From Strongylocentrotus purpuratus (Eukaryota > Echinodermata > Echinoidea > Camarodonta > Strongylocentrotidae), in the NCBI RefSeq assembly GCF_000002235.5, contig NW_022145594.1, positions 18,082,412 through 18,146,411 on the forward strand: 64,000 nt of DNA, in the 5' to 3' direction. The position numbers and the translations under genes were made by a program. Below are positions 46,801-56,285 of this stretch, piece after piece; within the stretch, counting starts at the first letter, position 1, and every line of letters begins with the position of its first letter. Under the pieces are notes generated by a model. It was given only the letters and a program-made list of their open reading frames with translations. It did no database searches and had not been told where the DNA came from.

Positions 46801-49800
46801 CATACTCATGGCCTTTGTATTCCGGTATGAACACTAGGTCCATTTTCTTATAATAACATATTCTAAGATTGTAAGTTATTATTGATAACATATCTTAAGA
46901 AACATAGACCAGGCGTTTCTTGATTTCTATAATGCCCATTGCACACGAAGGCTCATCTATGAATAAAATTAGGCCTTGAGGCGCCTTTAAAGATAGTCTA
47001 GCCTCCGTACCATTTTCGTTTCGTGCGCCCAATCAGCTGATAAAATAACACACCCTCAATGTTGAAAGTAGACCTAGCCATTCCTTTCATTCTGTACTGG
47101 ACTCGAATATGGGGGATCGCGCAATCAGTGGAGAGAGCGCGCTGTATGTGGGATCGATGCGTGTGATAGAAGAATAAAAACAAAGAACGGACTAATCTGG
47201 ACTAGTTTAAAGCCAGCATAACACAAGCAGGAAATCGACCTCAACATTTTCCAAAAACAAATCGGAAACCACTGCATTACACAAGGCAGTCCTAGTAAAT
47301 TGTACGTAACGAAATTAAACACATCATTGAAGCTCACATATGCGTTAAGTAGAATAAAAGATAAAACTAAGAGAGCCATGAATGTTAAAATTAACTTCCT
47401 AAGCCACAGGTCGTGTTGGTTGGCCATGTAATTCCCTTCAAGTCCGAAAATAGGAGATATCAATATTCAAAACTAAATGGAACGTATGACGTAGGCCATT
47501 ATCATCCAGGTTGAGAATAAACCTCGAACGGGGCTATTATGCTTAAAATATTATGTTATGGAGGCAGAAGTGTTTAAGCCTCGCAGATCATTAAACTTGA
47601 TATGAAATATATTTGCTGTTTCTTCTTTAGGTCAATGTTTTATGTGTCCTGTTGGTGTTCCTGGTGTAAGCGGTCCTCCAGGCCCGCAGGGGGTTGCCGG
47701 AAGAGACGGCAGAGACGGACGGGATGCACCGACAAGTCCTCAAGGTAGGCCTTTAAAGACATCACTCTGACACGATATGGCACGACATGCAGATGTTTCA
47801 GGACATTGATATCAAATTGTGACATTGCAATTATTCAAGCCGGAAAATGCATGGCCTGTGGAATAAAAATTCAAGTTATTGAAAAACAATTTGGATATTG
47901 TAACTCATGTGCGGTCTATGACAATTTACACAACAAAGATATACTATAGGTGTAAATTTTAAAAATACGATATGGAGACGTATAGTTGGAGGTTTCTTTA
48001 GAGTGTTTTGTTCACATTCTTATGTTATAACAGCAATCAGTCATTGATAATGGCGAGAACATAATCCTGGCAAATTACACAAAAATTATGTTATATAATA
48101 TATTTATTATTATTCATTATCAAATCGATTCTGTTTATGGATTCTGATACATGATATTTTAAATATTTTAAATTTTACTGAGGAGACACCCTCTTCACGT
48201 AACGACCAAACAAACACAACTGAATCCCGTTTGTATAAACTCGATTGAATTTGCCACTAATAATGTCATTTATATATACCACGAATGTAGATGCCAAACT
48301 TCTGGAATACAGTTAGATTTATCTAAAGGATTCTGATAAAACTTCTGGATGTTTCAATTTTACCTCAAGAAATACCCATCGACGAAACTCACCCAACTGA
48401 ATCCGGCGGCGATGCGGTAGTGCGTCCAGTAGGTAACATGACAAATCTTCCTGGTGTCATCTACATTCGCTGGGGTAACGACGTATGTCCTGAAGATGCA
48501 GAACTCATCTATTCCGGTAGGTACAGATGGGTAATATTCCATGTGGAAATGTTTTGACAATATCGCAAGAACTTTCTGAAAATTAATAACAGGCAATTTC
48601 AATAGCCTTGTCCGTCTGTCATATTAAAATGTGCGAAAACTTCAACGGATTTCAAACATGATGGGACACACAATTTTTTCAAAAAAGTCTTTGCAAACTT
48701 GTTTCAATATTACTGTAACCTTTAATCAATCTGATGTTGTGCGACAAAAAAGTCTTCATCGCCACAAACAAATCACATGCATTCGATAGCCCCACTGAAA
48801 GGGGTTAGGTTTTAAGTGAATGCAAACAAAGTATGTCAAATTTATTTGAGTTATTGTAATATCGACTCTTATTTATACGGTATATGCAAGATTTAAAAAA
48901 AATTAAACTGAATGTCATGCTATAACAAAATGACCACTAGCGTTCAATATTGTTAACGTAGCAATAATAACCATAATTATATGGCGCAATTATCAATCCT
49001 ATGGGATGCTGAAGGTGCCTACAAGTTCTATAATTATCCTGGCTTTAGTCCAGCTGCCCTAAGAAAGCACTTAACTCATAGCACGCTATTGTTATAGTGC
49101 TTTGTACACGCGAGCAAGCTACTGTTACTTTGCTTCTTGCATGATTGCACGCATTCGTAATAGCAGTTATTGTTCATGCCCATTGGACTGTACCTAGTGT
49201 TTTGCACGCGCTATTGGCAGTACCATCGCGTTAATCCGATTATCTCGTTATAAATTTGGCACTGGGGGTATTTGTGGCTTGGCACAATGGGGATTAGCCC
49301 TGTGGCAGGATAAGAGTTAAAGCATGTCATGAATGAAAAATTTAGACATATGTCTTTAATACCGACTCACATTAAGTGCGGACCTCGAACCGCGAACCAT
49401 GTGATCCACAAGCCGGTGACGTACCACTAGACCACGACGCCCCTGTTCAATTTGTTTGGAAAATGAGCTATGTAATCCCATTACCAACCATTAGGATTAG
49501 CCCAAGTGCAACATTCAGATGCTCTCATGTGCTGTAGAGAGGTGTCGTAGATTATGTCATCAGGCTGTTGATCACACGATTAGCTGTTTGAGTCCCAGCC
49601 CCGTACTGATGTCCTTTGCCAAGATATTAATCCACATTTGCCACCCTCCACCCAGGTTTGAATTTGTACCTGTTTTGAAATGAGTCATTGGACGTTCTTC
49701 GGAATTGCCTAATGAAAGTGGTTGTCATAGGTCCTACATCATGCTTAATTTTGTGTCTGATGGATTTGAACTTTATAGTGGGTTTACCTATATTTGTGTT

Positions 49801-50314
49801 ACATTACTTTGTGATTTACTCAGGTTCTATTGGAGGTGCTTACTACGCTCACACTGGTAGCGGCTCAAATTATCTCTGTATGCCGGACGAGCCTATCTAT
49901 GACGAAGTAGAAACCTCCCCACATGCTGACCGAGCCCTAATATACTCCTCTGAATACGAGGTCAATACTGCTCCTTCACGCATGCAACCAATGCATGACC
50001 ATACTCCGACCTGTGCAGTCTGCAGGGCGCCCTCTGGTCACACCAGCAAACTTATGATTCCTGCCCGCAACGTTTGTCCTTCTCAAGAGTGGCGTTTAGA
50101 GTACGCTGGTTATATTATGGCAGCGAAATACACGCACCAAAAAACGGAATTTGTGTGTGTGGACCGAGAGATGGTTCCTAAAGCGGGGACCAGGGATAGT
50201 CAGAATGGTGCGCTGTTGTACATGACAGAAGTCAGGTGTCTGGTGGGTGGGGGCTTGGATTGTGGACCGTACATGAATGGTTACGAAATTACTTGCGCTG
50301 TCTGTACTATCTGA
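37837..50314 (+). CDS. secreted short-chain collagen C4-like protein (gene D)
   Basis: Six exons: 37837-37939, 38800-38894, 46572-46824, 47631-47744, 48370-48516, 49824-50314, with agreeing phases (1,0,1,1,1) and GT-AG borders; 400 residues. Signal peptide 1-23 (MHSFFVITLVLFSCLCLVG). Residues 45-83 are helical and may form a short coiled coil. RRRR at 111-114 is a possible furin site. Residues 159-182 are only eight Gly-X-Y triplets (GVP GVS GPP GPQ GVA GRD GRD GRD). N211 is an N-glycosylation sequon. Residues 217-400 are the Cys-rich C-terminal domain with the family signatures VIYIRWGNDVCPEDAELIYS, NYLCMP, CAVCRAPSG, MIPARNVCPSQEW, EFVCVD and a terminal CAVCTI. This matches proteins annotated in invertebrates as short-chain collagen C4-like. 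Probably an extracellular oligomeric lectin-like or matrix protein; the function is not established. Confidence 0.9.
38528..38799 (+). repeat. long pyrimidine tract before gene D exon 2
   Basis: About 270 nt of CT-rich sequence (CTCTCTCTCT, CTTTCTTTCC) ending in CGCATGTAG at the acceptor. Kept, slightly shorter, at 59762-60026 before gene E exon 2. Confidence 0.85.
39245..39812 (+). mobile_element. hairpin repeat with ATGCAATAAA arms, copy 2
   Basis: Partner of 13290-13825. Strong hairpin at 39255-39455 (AAAATGCAATAAATT arms, inner ATCCTCT/AGAGGAT). Absent from the matching position (about 60425-60585) in the second duplicate, so it inserted or was lost after duplication. Confidence 0.7.
39990..40600 (+). 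mobile_element. CR1-like LINE C-terminus and 3' UTR
   Basis: Plus-strand pieces HKLKLLNVLDLCNYSLAIFM, LPIS-type segment and SYNIRSSYNFHLNKIRLNIT match the C-terminal motif of CR1/jockey-type ORF2, followed by a 3' UTR ending AATAAAGGTCAATTCAATCC. Broken remnant. Duplicated at 60790-61214 plus 63773-64000. Confidence 0.7.
42128..43745 (+). repeat. 850-bp tandem duplication in gene D intron 2
   Basis: Two copies (about 42128-42900 and 42975-43745) with an 850-bp period. Shared CAATTGATTTGCTTTTCATA, GGATCACATGCTTTCCCCAG and AAACTGTCGGGAAAAA. A weaker third relative lies near 41030-41230. Confidence 0.85.
43985..44125 (+). repeat. probable LINE 3' end with (TTGAAA)n tail
   Basis: Ends AATAAATTGAAATTGAAATT, typical of non-LTR element tails; no coding part. 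Confidence 0.45.
44651..46413. mobile_element. hAT-like MITE carrying a 93-bp minisatellite, 8-bp target duplication
   Basis: GTCTACCG at 44643-44650 and 46414-46421. Left end CAGGCGCGCCGGAAGCAG, right end the inverse of CATAGGCGCCGGAAGT. G-runs lie near both ends and inside. The interior carries 8-9 units of about 93 bp (44900-45725). An inverted fragment of the same left end occurs at 59070-59131. Confidence 0.75.
44900..45725 (+). repeat. 93-bp minisatellite with three-unit higher-order pattern
   Basis: The motif AATTACGGTCAGATGAGCAT recurs near 44947, 45046, 45138, 45232, 45326, 45419, 45513, 45606 and 45699. Three consecutive unit variants (GGCCGTCTTAGG; GCCCGCCTTAGG with GGGATCC; GCCCACCTTAGAG) repeat as a block with a 281-bp period. 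Confidence 0.88.
48960..49375. other. intron 5 of gene D, unassigned repeat-like sequence
   Basis: Contains TAACTCATAGCACGCTATTG and GATTGCACGCATTCGTAATA, resembling 27060-27160 (AGTGCTTTGTA, GCTTGCACGCATT). Possibly another dispersed repeat; no exon. Confidence 0.35.
49375..49445 (-). mobile_element. tRNA-derived SINE head (tRNA-His-like), minus strand
   Basis: Minus strand reads GGGCGTCGTGGTCTAGTGG (box A), TTGTGGATCACA and GCGGTTCGAGGTCCGC (box B). The acceptor stem does not pair, so a SINE head or tRNA pseudogene rather than a working tRNA. Confidence 0.6.
49555..49685 (+). mobile_element. SINE body with ATTAATCCACATTTGCCAC block
   Basis: Contains GATCACACGATTAGCTGTTT, TTTGCCAAGATATTAATCC and CACCCTCCACCCAGG, the same module as the SINE at 5262-5425. 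Confidence 0.6.
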
Positions 50315-50916
50315 AGTCCTATTAATAATTTCACTTCGTATAGTTTGACACAGTTTGTATATCTTGTCATGATCTTTGAAAATCTTAGAACAATTTTTTG
50401 TCTATACATTGATCAAATGTACACTTTAGTTGCATACATATTCCAGTGAGTACGAGTTAACCTTAGTTTTATACACACAACAGTGATCAACTGTATGATA
50501 AAATAAGGCCTAGTTTGTCGATGGTTTTCTTAATCTTGTTAATAAATAGTGAATTTCATGATAAATTTTCTTTTCCTTCAGGAAATAATTAATAATTCTT
50601 TGGCTACTTTGAATTTTCTGACTAAAGCTTATATTCATTCTTACAGAAGTGTAATACGAAACCAAATGATCGTTTAATGTATATGTTAACATAAAAATTT
50701 ACTTTAATTGTACTACATTAAACGGGCATTGACTATATACTTGTAAACGTTTTGTGGTTTGTTTAATGTTGTTGAATATGCTAAAAACGATTGTGAGAAA
50801 ACAGGTTTGACTGGAAATTGCTGTAAATCAATTTTATCTGCTTAAAAATATTACAAAGGATCGTTGGAGCATTTTATAGTAAACATGGATTTCATCCTTT
50901 AAAAAAATAGGCACAC

Positions 50917-50922
50917 AATAAA
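50917..50922 (+). terminator. possible polyadenylation signal of gene D
   Basis: AATAAA about 600 bp past the stop codon of gene D, just before the G-run at 50967. It is the first full AATAAA hexamer I noticed in the 3' flank. No GT-rich element was verified. Confidence 0.35.
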
Positions 50923-51359
50923 AAGAGGAAGAAAAAGAAAATATGGTTAAAAACTGTTTTGGTCTGGGGGGGGGGGGGCAATTTTCGTAATGTAACCAAA
51001 TTTAATGCATACGTCTTTGTGATGCGCCTCGATACCAAATACTTCTTTCACCTGATAAGGATAATAGTATTTCAATAGACAGAATCCAAACTGCATACAT
51101 TAGTTGTTGCCAGTTCGACAAACATAAGGAATATTTCGCAAGCTCACTGCGGACAGAGAATCTGCGGTTCGTGTGCAAAATCGAGAAGCTACTATAGTAA
51201 CAGCAAGGTAATCGCTGAGGTACTGAAATCCAGAACGGGTTTTGGCCAAATCTACAGTCGTTCTCAATGACGCCTCAAGTGAATAAATAGCCAATCAGCA
51301 AGCTTGTACCAAAGATGGTGATGAGAATTTCGTCGTCTAATAACGAAGGATAACGAATT

Positions 51360-51596
51360 TTAACGGGCGGATCTGGCGTGGGCGGGGGGGGGGGGTTACA
51401 TTTGAAAAATCGCGCCGACCAATAGTTCGCTTAGTTGGGGGGGGGGGGGGGCGGGGGGGGGGGGGTAGGGAGCACTTAAATTTGTTTTTCAATTTGAAAA
51501 AGGTGCCAACCAATATTTCGGGGGGGGGGGGTAGAAAGCACCTTGGCCAGCCAAAGGGGGGAATTAAACCTCACAACCCCCCTAGATCCGCCCCTG
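51360..51596. mobile_element. hAT-like G-run MITE
   Basis: Left CGGGCGGATCTGG and the inverse of CAGGGGCGGATCTAGG on the right. Three G-runs inside, each followed by TAGnnAGCAC-like motifs. The flanks TAACGAAT and ACACGAAT may be a decayed 8-bp duplication. Confidence 0.5.
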
Positions 51597-52098
51597 ACAC
51601 GAATGACTCTTCGGTGAGTTCTTTCCTTTCGATTATTGTTTCTGAACAATAACAACATGAATATGGATATAACATGAATTGTTTTAAAACTTGATGATTG
51701 TTGAAATTTGATAAAAAGCCCTTTTGTGGCTTGGTCGAGACAAGTTGTGCTAGTCGTGTAGTTCCGTCTGTACTGTATTGCGTGGAAGGGAACAGGCCAT
51801 TTTCGTAATGTAATCAAATTTTATACATACGTCTTTGTGAAGTTCCTCAATACAAATTATTTCATTCACCTGTCTAGGATTCGCAATAGTCAGAATGCAA
51901 ACTGCAGAGATTAAGTGTGGCAACAACTAATGTATGCAGATTGGATTCTGTCTATTTAAATACTATTATTATTATCAGGTGAATGAAATAGTTTGTATCG
52001 AGGCGCTTGATTCACTTGGGGCGTCTTTGAGAACGCCCGTAGATTAGGCAAAAACCCGTTCTAGATTTCAGGGCCTCAGCGGTCATTTAACTATTACT

Positions 52099-52830
52099 TT
52101 AGTAACTTCTCGATTTTGCACACGAACCGCAGATTCTAATTCCGCAATGAGTTTGCGAAAATTGCCAAATGTCCTTATTTTTGTTGTCAATGTGGCAGAT
52201 GTCTGGTTTGTGTCGGGTACGTATTATGTTTGGTGGTATGGTGCCCCTAGTGATGCTTTCTCCTTCTATTGTCTGCATATACTTTGGTAGAATTGTTTGA
52301 AGTGTTTTTAATGTGTTTGAGCATGATGCGTAGTATGTTGTTGTGGCGCCAGGTATATCGGTCAAGCATTCTTTCACAATTTATTAAGAACATGATGCAG
52401 AGTGCCAGTACAATTACAAAGGTTACATTTATCAGAGATTCCTTTTCCCCACCGGTACTGGTTTTTGTTAGTAGGAGGACTATCTATTGCTGCATTAACA
52501 GTGAACTTCATTACACTCTGAGGTAAGTTATAAATAATCGACTTCCAGGTTACATCAGTATTTTCCATAAGAACAACTTTCATTTATTCTCCCTGTACAA
52601 GTAAAGGTTCGATCACTCTTTTCCAATATTCTCTACATATATCTTGAACTGATATTTTAATCACAGTTTTTGTCTGATTCCAGCTTACAGAGTCTGGTAT
52701 TTTTGAGTGAATTTCATGTGCTTCCAAAGAGAACGACATTTGTCGTGACTATCCCCTTTCACTCTTTAGTCTTCGGTCAAGGGTGTGATTTACAACATCG
52801 TCGCCTCTGACCTTAGATCTACTGTAAGTA
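52099..52830 (-). mobile_element. LINE C-terminal fragment (second duplicate)
   Basis: Same zinc-knuckle segment as 35220-35659 (ISDKCNLCNCTGTLHHVLNK) on the minus strand, frame broken. The endonuclease part present at 34306-34635 is not found beside it, because the duplicate starts at the MITE end. Confidence 0.65.
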
Positions 52831-53653
52831 AGTAAGTGAACGCTACGCGGAAACCCCCGCTAAGAATAGCGTTGTAGAAGGCCGCGTCGCCGGTTGCGAA
52901 AACTCCCTAATGCAAATTAGATCGCGACGGCAGCCAGTACGGAAACGGTAACAGCTCATTTAAATACCCCGTAGTCAGCACTTGCGTCGACGTGCGAAAA
53001 CTTCCTAATGACTTTTAAGTACACGATGCGCAGCAGTGCATATGAACGCGTGAAGTAAGCCTACTAAACTTTTGTCAACGATAATGAAACGAAATAAGGT
53101 TTAAATCATATTTGTTTACATTAAATCACGAGGATCTAGGATATCTAGGAGTTCTAGGAGTTTCATTGAACAAATGAGTTTATTATAAGAACTATGTCCC
53201 ATTTGCAATTCAAAAATATTGAAAGGCTTAAATTCCAACGGCATTTCAAAGACAATACTTATTTAGAATTTCCCTACAGAATAAAGGGTTTGAAAATGGC
53301 TTTATGTGTGAAAATAATGACCATTAGTTGGCGAATCGACATAAGTGATTGCAATCACTTGAGTAATAGTCTGATTTCCAGACCCTTTTACCGAATGGTC
53401 GAACGTTTTGTGCTGCACAAAGATTCAATCAGTTTATTTTTGGCCATTACAAGTATTGGGTTATCGATGCATGTAGACAAATGCTCATAAATCTGTTACA
53501 GCTCATCTTATGTATGTTATTACCAAAGAAAAAAAATATATCAGTCAGTCTCAATAGTGGCTGACAGTGTCAGAAGTCTTGAAGGTAAACAGATTTCCTT
53601 GGATAATTTGAAAACTGGAACACTGTTAATGTTAACATTTCACATATAGGACA

Positions 53654-55278
53654 CAGAGGCGGCCCTCCCGGGGGGCAGGGGGGCACAGTACCCCCCACTT
53701 TTTCAGATACCCCCAAAGTGCCCCTTTTTACATAGGAAAAGTGCCCCTTTATTTTGTAAGAAGTGCCCCTTTTACATAGGAAAGGTGCCCCTTTTCCTTT
53801 GACAAGTGCCCCTATTACTTAGTAAAAGTGCCCCTTTCCCCTTTTCACCTCTGACGAGTGCCCTTTTTATTTTTGACACGTGCCTCTTTTCCTTCGACAT
53901 GTTCCCATTTCCCTTTGCAATAAGTGTCCATTTTCCATTCTCATAAATCTTGAAATTATCTTGAATAAGTACCCTTTTTAATCTCTAGTAAGTGCCTCTT
54001 TTCAGGTACGAGAAGTGCCCCTTTTCACTTTTAATAAGTACCCTCTTCACCTCTGATAATTGCCCTTTTCAAAACTGAGAGGTGCTCCTTTTACTTTGAC
54101 AACTTCCCTTTTTTTCCTTTGTAAGAAGTGCCCCTTCTCCTTTTAACAACTACCCCTTTTTTAAACTCGGATGAGCGCACCTTTCATTTTAACATGTGCC
54201 CCTCTTATTTTCTAATAAGTGCCCCTTTTCCTTATGATAAGTACCCCCATTAAAAAGAGAGAGCTCCTTCCCCTTCTCATAACTTCCCATTTCCCTTTCT
54301 CATAAGTGCCCCTTTTCCTTATGATAAGTGCCCCCATTAAAAAGAAAGAGCTCCTTCCCCGTCTCATAACTGCTCCTTTTAAACATCTGAACGGTGCCCC
54401 CTTTTCATTTAACAAATGCACATTTTCCTTTATTATAAGTGCCCCTTTTACATTTTCATAAGTGCCCCTTTTCATATCTGGTCAGTGCCCCTTTGCAACT
54501 CTGATAATTCCCCTTTTAATAATACATGCCCCTTTTTCTTTCTAATAAGGGACCTATCCCCTTTTCACCTCTTATAAATGCCCCTATCAAAATCTGATGG
54601 TTGCCCCTTTTCCGTCAACAAATGCCTATTTCCCATTTTCGTAAACGCCTCCTTTTCATCACTGGTGAGTCCCTCTTTTCAGGTGAAAAAATGCCTCATT
54701 TTCACCTCTTATAATTATCCTTTGTACTTATACACGTGCTCCTTTTCTTTTCTAATAAGTGTCTTATCCCTTTCGATAATTGTCCCCTTTTCATGTAATC
54801 ATTAAACGTGCCCCTTATTTAAAGCGACTAAGAGCAATTCCCCCCAAAGTTCGCTCGCTGCGCTCGCTCGCATTTAAAGATGATACTTATCAAAGGTCTT
54901 TTCAGTCTTCCGTTATGAGAATGTGCTTATAACCCCATCACGATTGGCTTTTTCCTCTTTATAAGATGTAATTTTTCGCACTGCGACCTCACAGATCTTT
55001 AAAATTTGTCTCGTTCACTTCGCTCGCTCGTAAATGCATATTCAGACATCACACCCAACTGTAAAGTTTGATGCTTAAGCGATATCTTGTATGATGTATG
55101 AAGAGAAACAAATATTGAAATCATCCATGATAATGTAATCACAATGTAGGGGTATATACCAATGTCTAAAAATTGTATATTTTCGCTTTGAGATTTCCCA
55201 TTGTAGGTGCCCTTTTTTCCAGAAAGTGCCCTTTTTTGTTGGTGCCCCCCCACTTTGAAAGTCGCTCGGCCGCCCCTG
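53654..55278. mobile_element. 1.6-kb hAT-type MITE filled with GTGCCCCTTTT minisatellite, 8-bp target duplication
   Basis: ATAGGACA at 53646-53653 and 55279-55286. Left end CAGAGGCGGCCCTCC, right end the inverse of CAGGGGCGGCCGAGCG. The interior (53700-54830) is a degenerate array of roughly 25-40-bp units with AAGTGCCCCTTTT. The other duplicate has the unoccupied site CATATAGGACATACATG at about 36645. Reverse-frame KRGTY-type peptides are translations of the array. Confidence 0.9.
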
Positions 55279-55706
55279 ATAGGACATACATGACATATTC
55301 ATAATTCCTGCAAAGTAATACAGAATTTGATTTTGGCTGCATAAGGGAAATAGTATTTTTGATAACTAAAAATGCATTGAAGGTAGACATATGGTTTATA
55401 TTATTTAAGTGGTCCTGTTTGGACAGCCGGAGTCAAACAAAACAGAAATAAAAACAATTATCATAAGTCACTTTGAGCTATCATCACAAGCATGTTTAAG
55501 GATCGCATGTGAAAGGGTGACTCTATACATGCACTTCTACATAATAAAAACCTTGCCCCTTTCACATTATAATCTGGATGTCAAGCTAGCCTATTCTGCG
55601 CAATAGCTCAGCTCAGCTTAATACATATTGATGTAAACGGTTCTAGAGAATTTGAAATACACAAAAAAAAAAAAAAATCGGCAAAATACAAAAACACTCT
55701 GCTTAA

Positions 55707-56060
55707 AGTGGCATGTTCCCCGTATTCCAGAGGGCGTTCAAAATACGTACCCGCCGGCGGGCGGTGCTAGCTGCCTATTGAATACGGCTCTTACGCAGAT
55801 GGCATGTTCCGAATGCCCGCACAATGCCGATTAAATACATGTGCCGAAGTAATACCAATCGCAGTTCGGTTCTAGGAATCGGCTACTGTTTCCGCCCACT
55901 TTCGTGACGTAAGGATCGGCAGCGATCAGCTGGCTTGACGAAGGCAGGCCAGGCCGCGCGTACTTTGATTGACATCTGTATGCAAATTAGAAGTCGATCT
56001 TCGGAACCAAGATGGTGATGACTAGAGCAGCGATAACTACAATGGCGGGAACGTGCCCCT
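55707..56060. mobile_element. TTAA-site MITE in the gene E promoter
   Basis: TTAA at 55703-55706 and 56061-56064. Ends AGTGGCATGTTCCCC and the inverse of AGGGGCACGTTCCCGC. Gene D has the unoccupied CTGTTTAATACACAC at about 37607. GC-rich, 354 bp, ending about 83 bp before the TATA box of gene E. Confidence 0.88.
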
Positions 56061-56143
56061 TTAATACACAAATGGTTTGGCCGAACTAGCTTGGGCTCCT
56101 CCTTGTCACCAAATTTAGCAAAGAGTGGGAGGGGCTTAAGAGG

Positions 56144-56150
56144 TATAAAT
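56144..56150 (+). promoter_or_regulatory. TATA box of gene E
   Basis: TATAAAT in the same context as the gene D promoter, 135 bp before the ATG at 56286. The 354-bp MITE at 55707-56060 ends about 80 bp upstream, so distal promoter sequence differs between the paralogues while the core is shared. Confidence 0.7.
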
Positions 56151-56285
56151 ACCGAGGCAAACCCGCTCCTTGGACAGTCGAAATCATCTTCCCATCAAAG
56201 TGATTGCAGAAAGTCTCTTATAAAACATTTAATTTCGAAGTAAATTCTAAAAAAATTCTCTGCTACTTTCAACACACCTGTTAAG

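Noticed and set aside
47125-47463. 112-codon hydrophobic minus-strand frame in gene D intron 3
   Set aside because: No splice partner, no family resemblance and no start context. Probably chance or an old repeat.
49375-49445. Functional tRNA gene
   Set aside because: Box A and box B are present, but the acceptor stem does not pair and the context is SINE-like. The 19505-19590 and 31255-31355 cases were rejected for the same reason.
49688-50314. 208-codon frame as an independent gene
   Set aside because: Only the part from 49824 is coding: it is the last exon of gene D, entered in phase 1 after TTTACTCAG. The upstream part is intron.
54212-54475. Minus-strand frame with repeated KRGTY-type peptides
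   Set aside because: It is a translation of the GTGCCCC minisatellite inside the MITE at 53654-55278.
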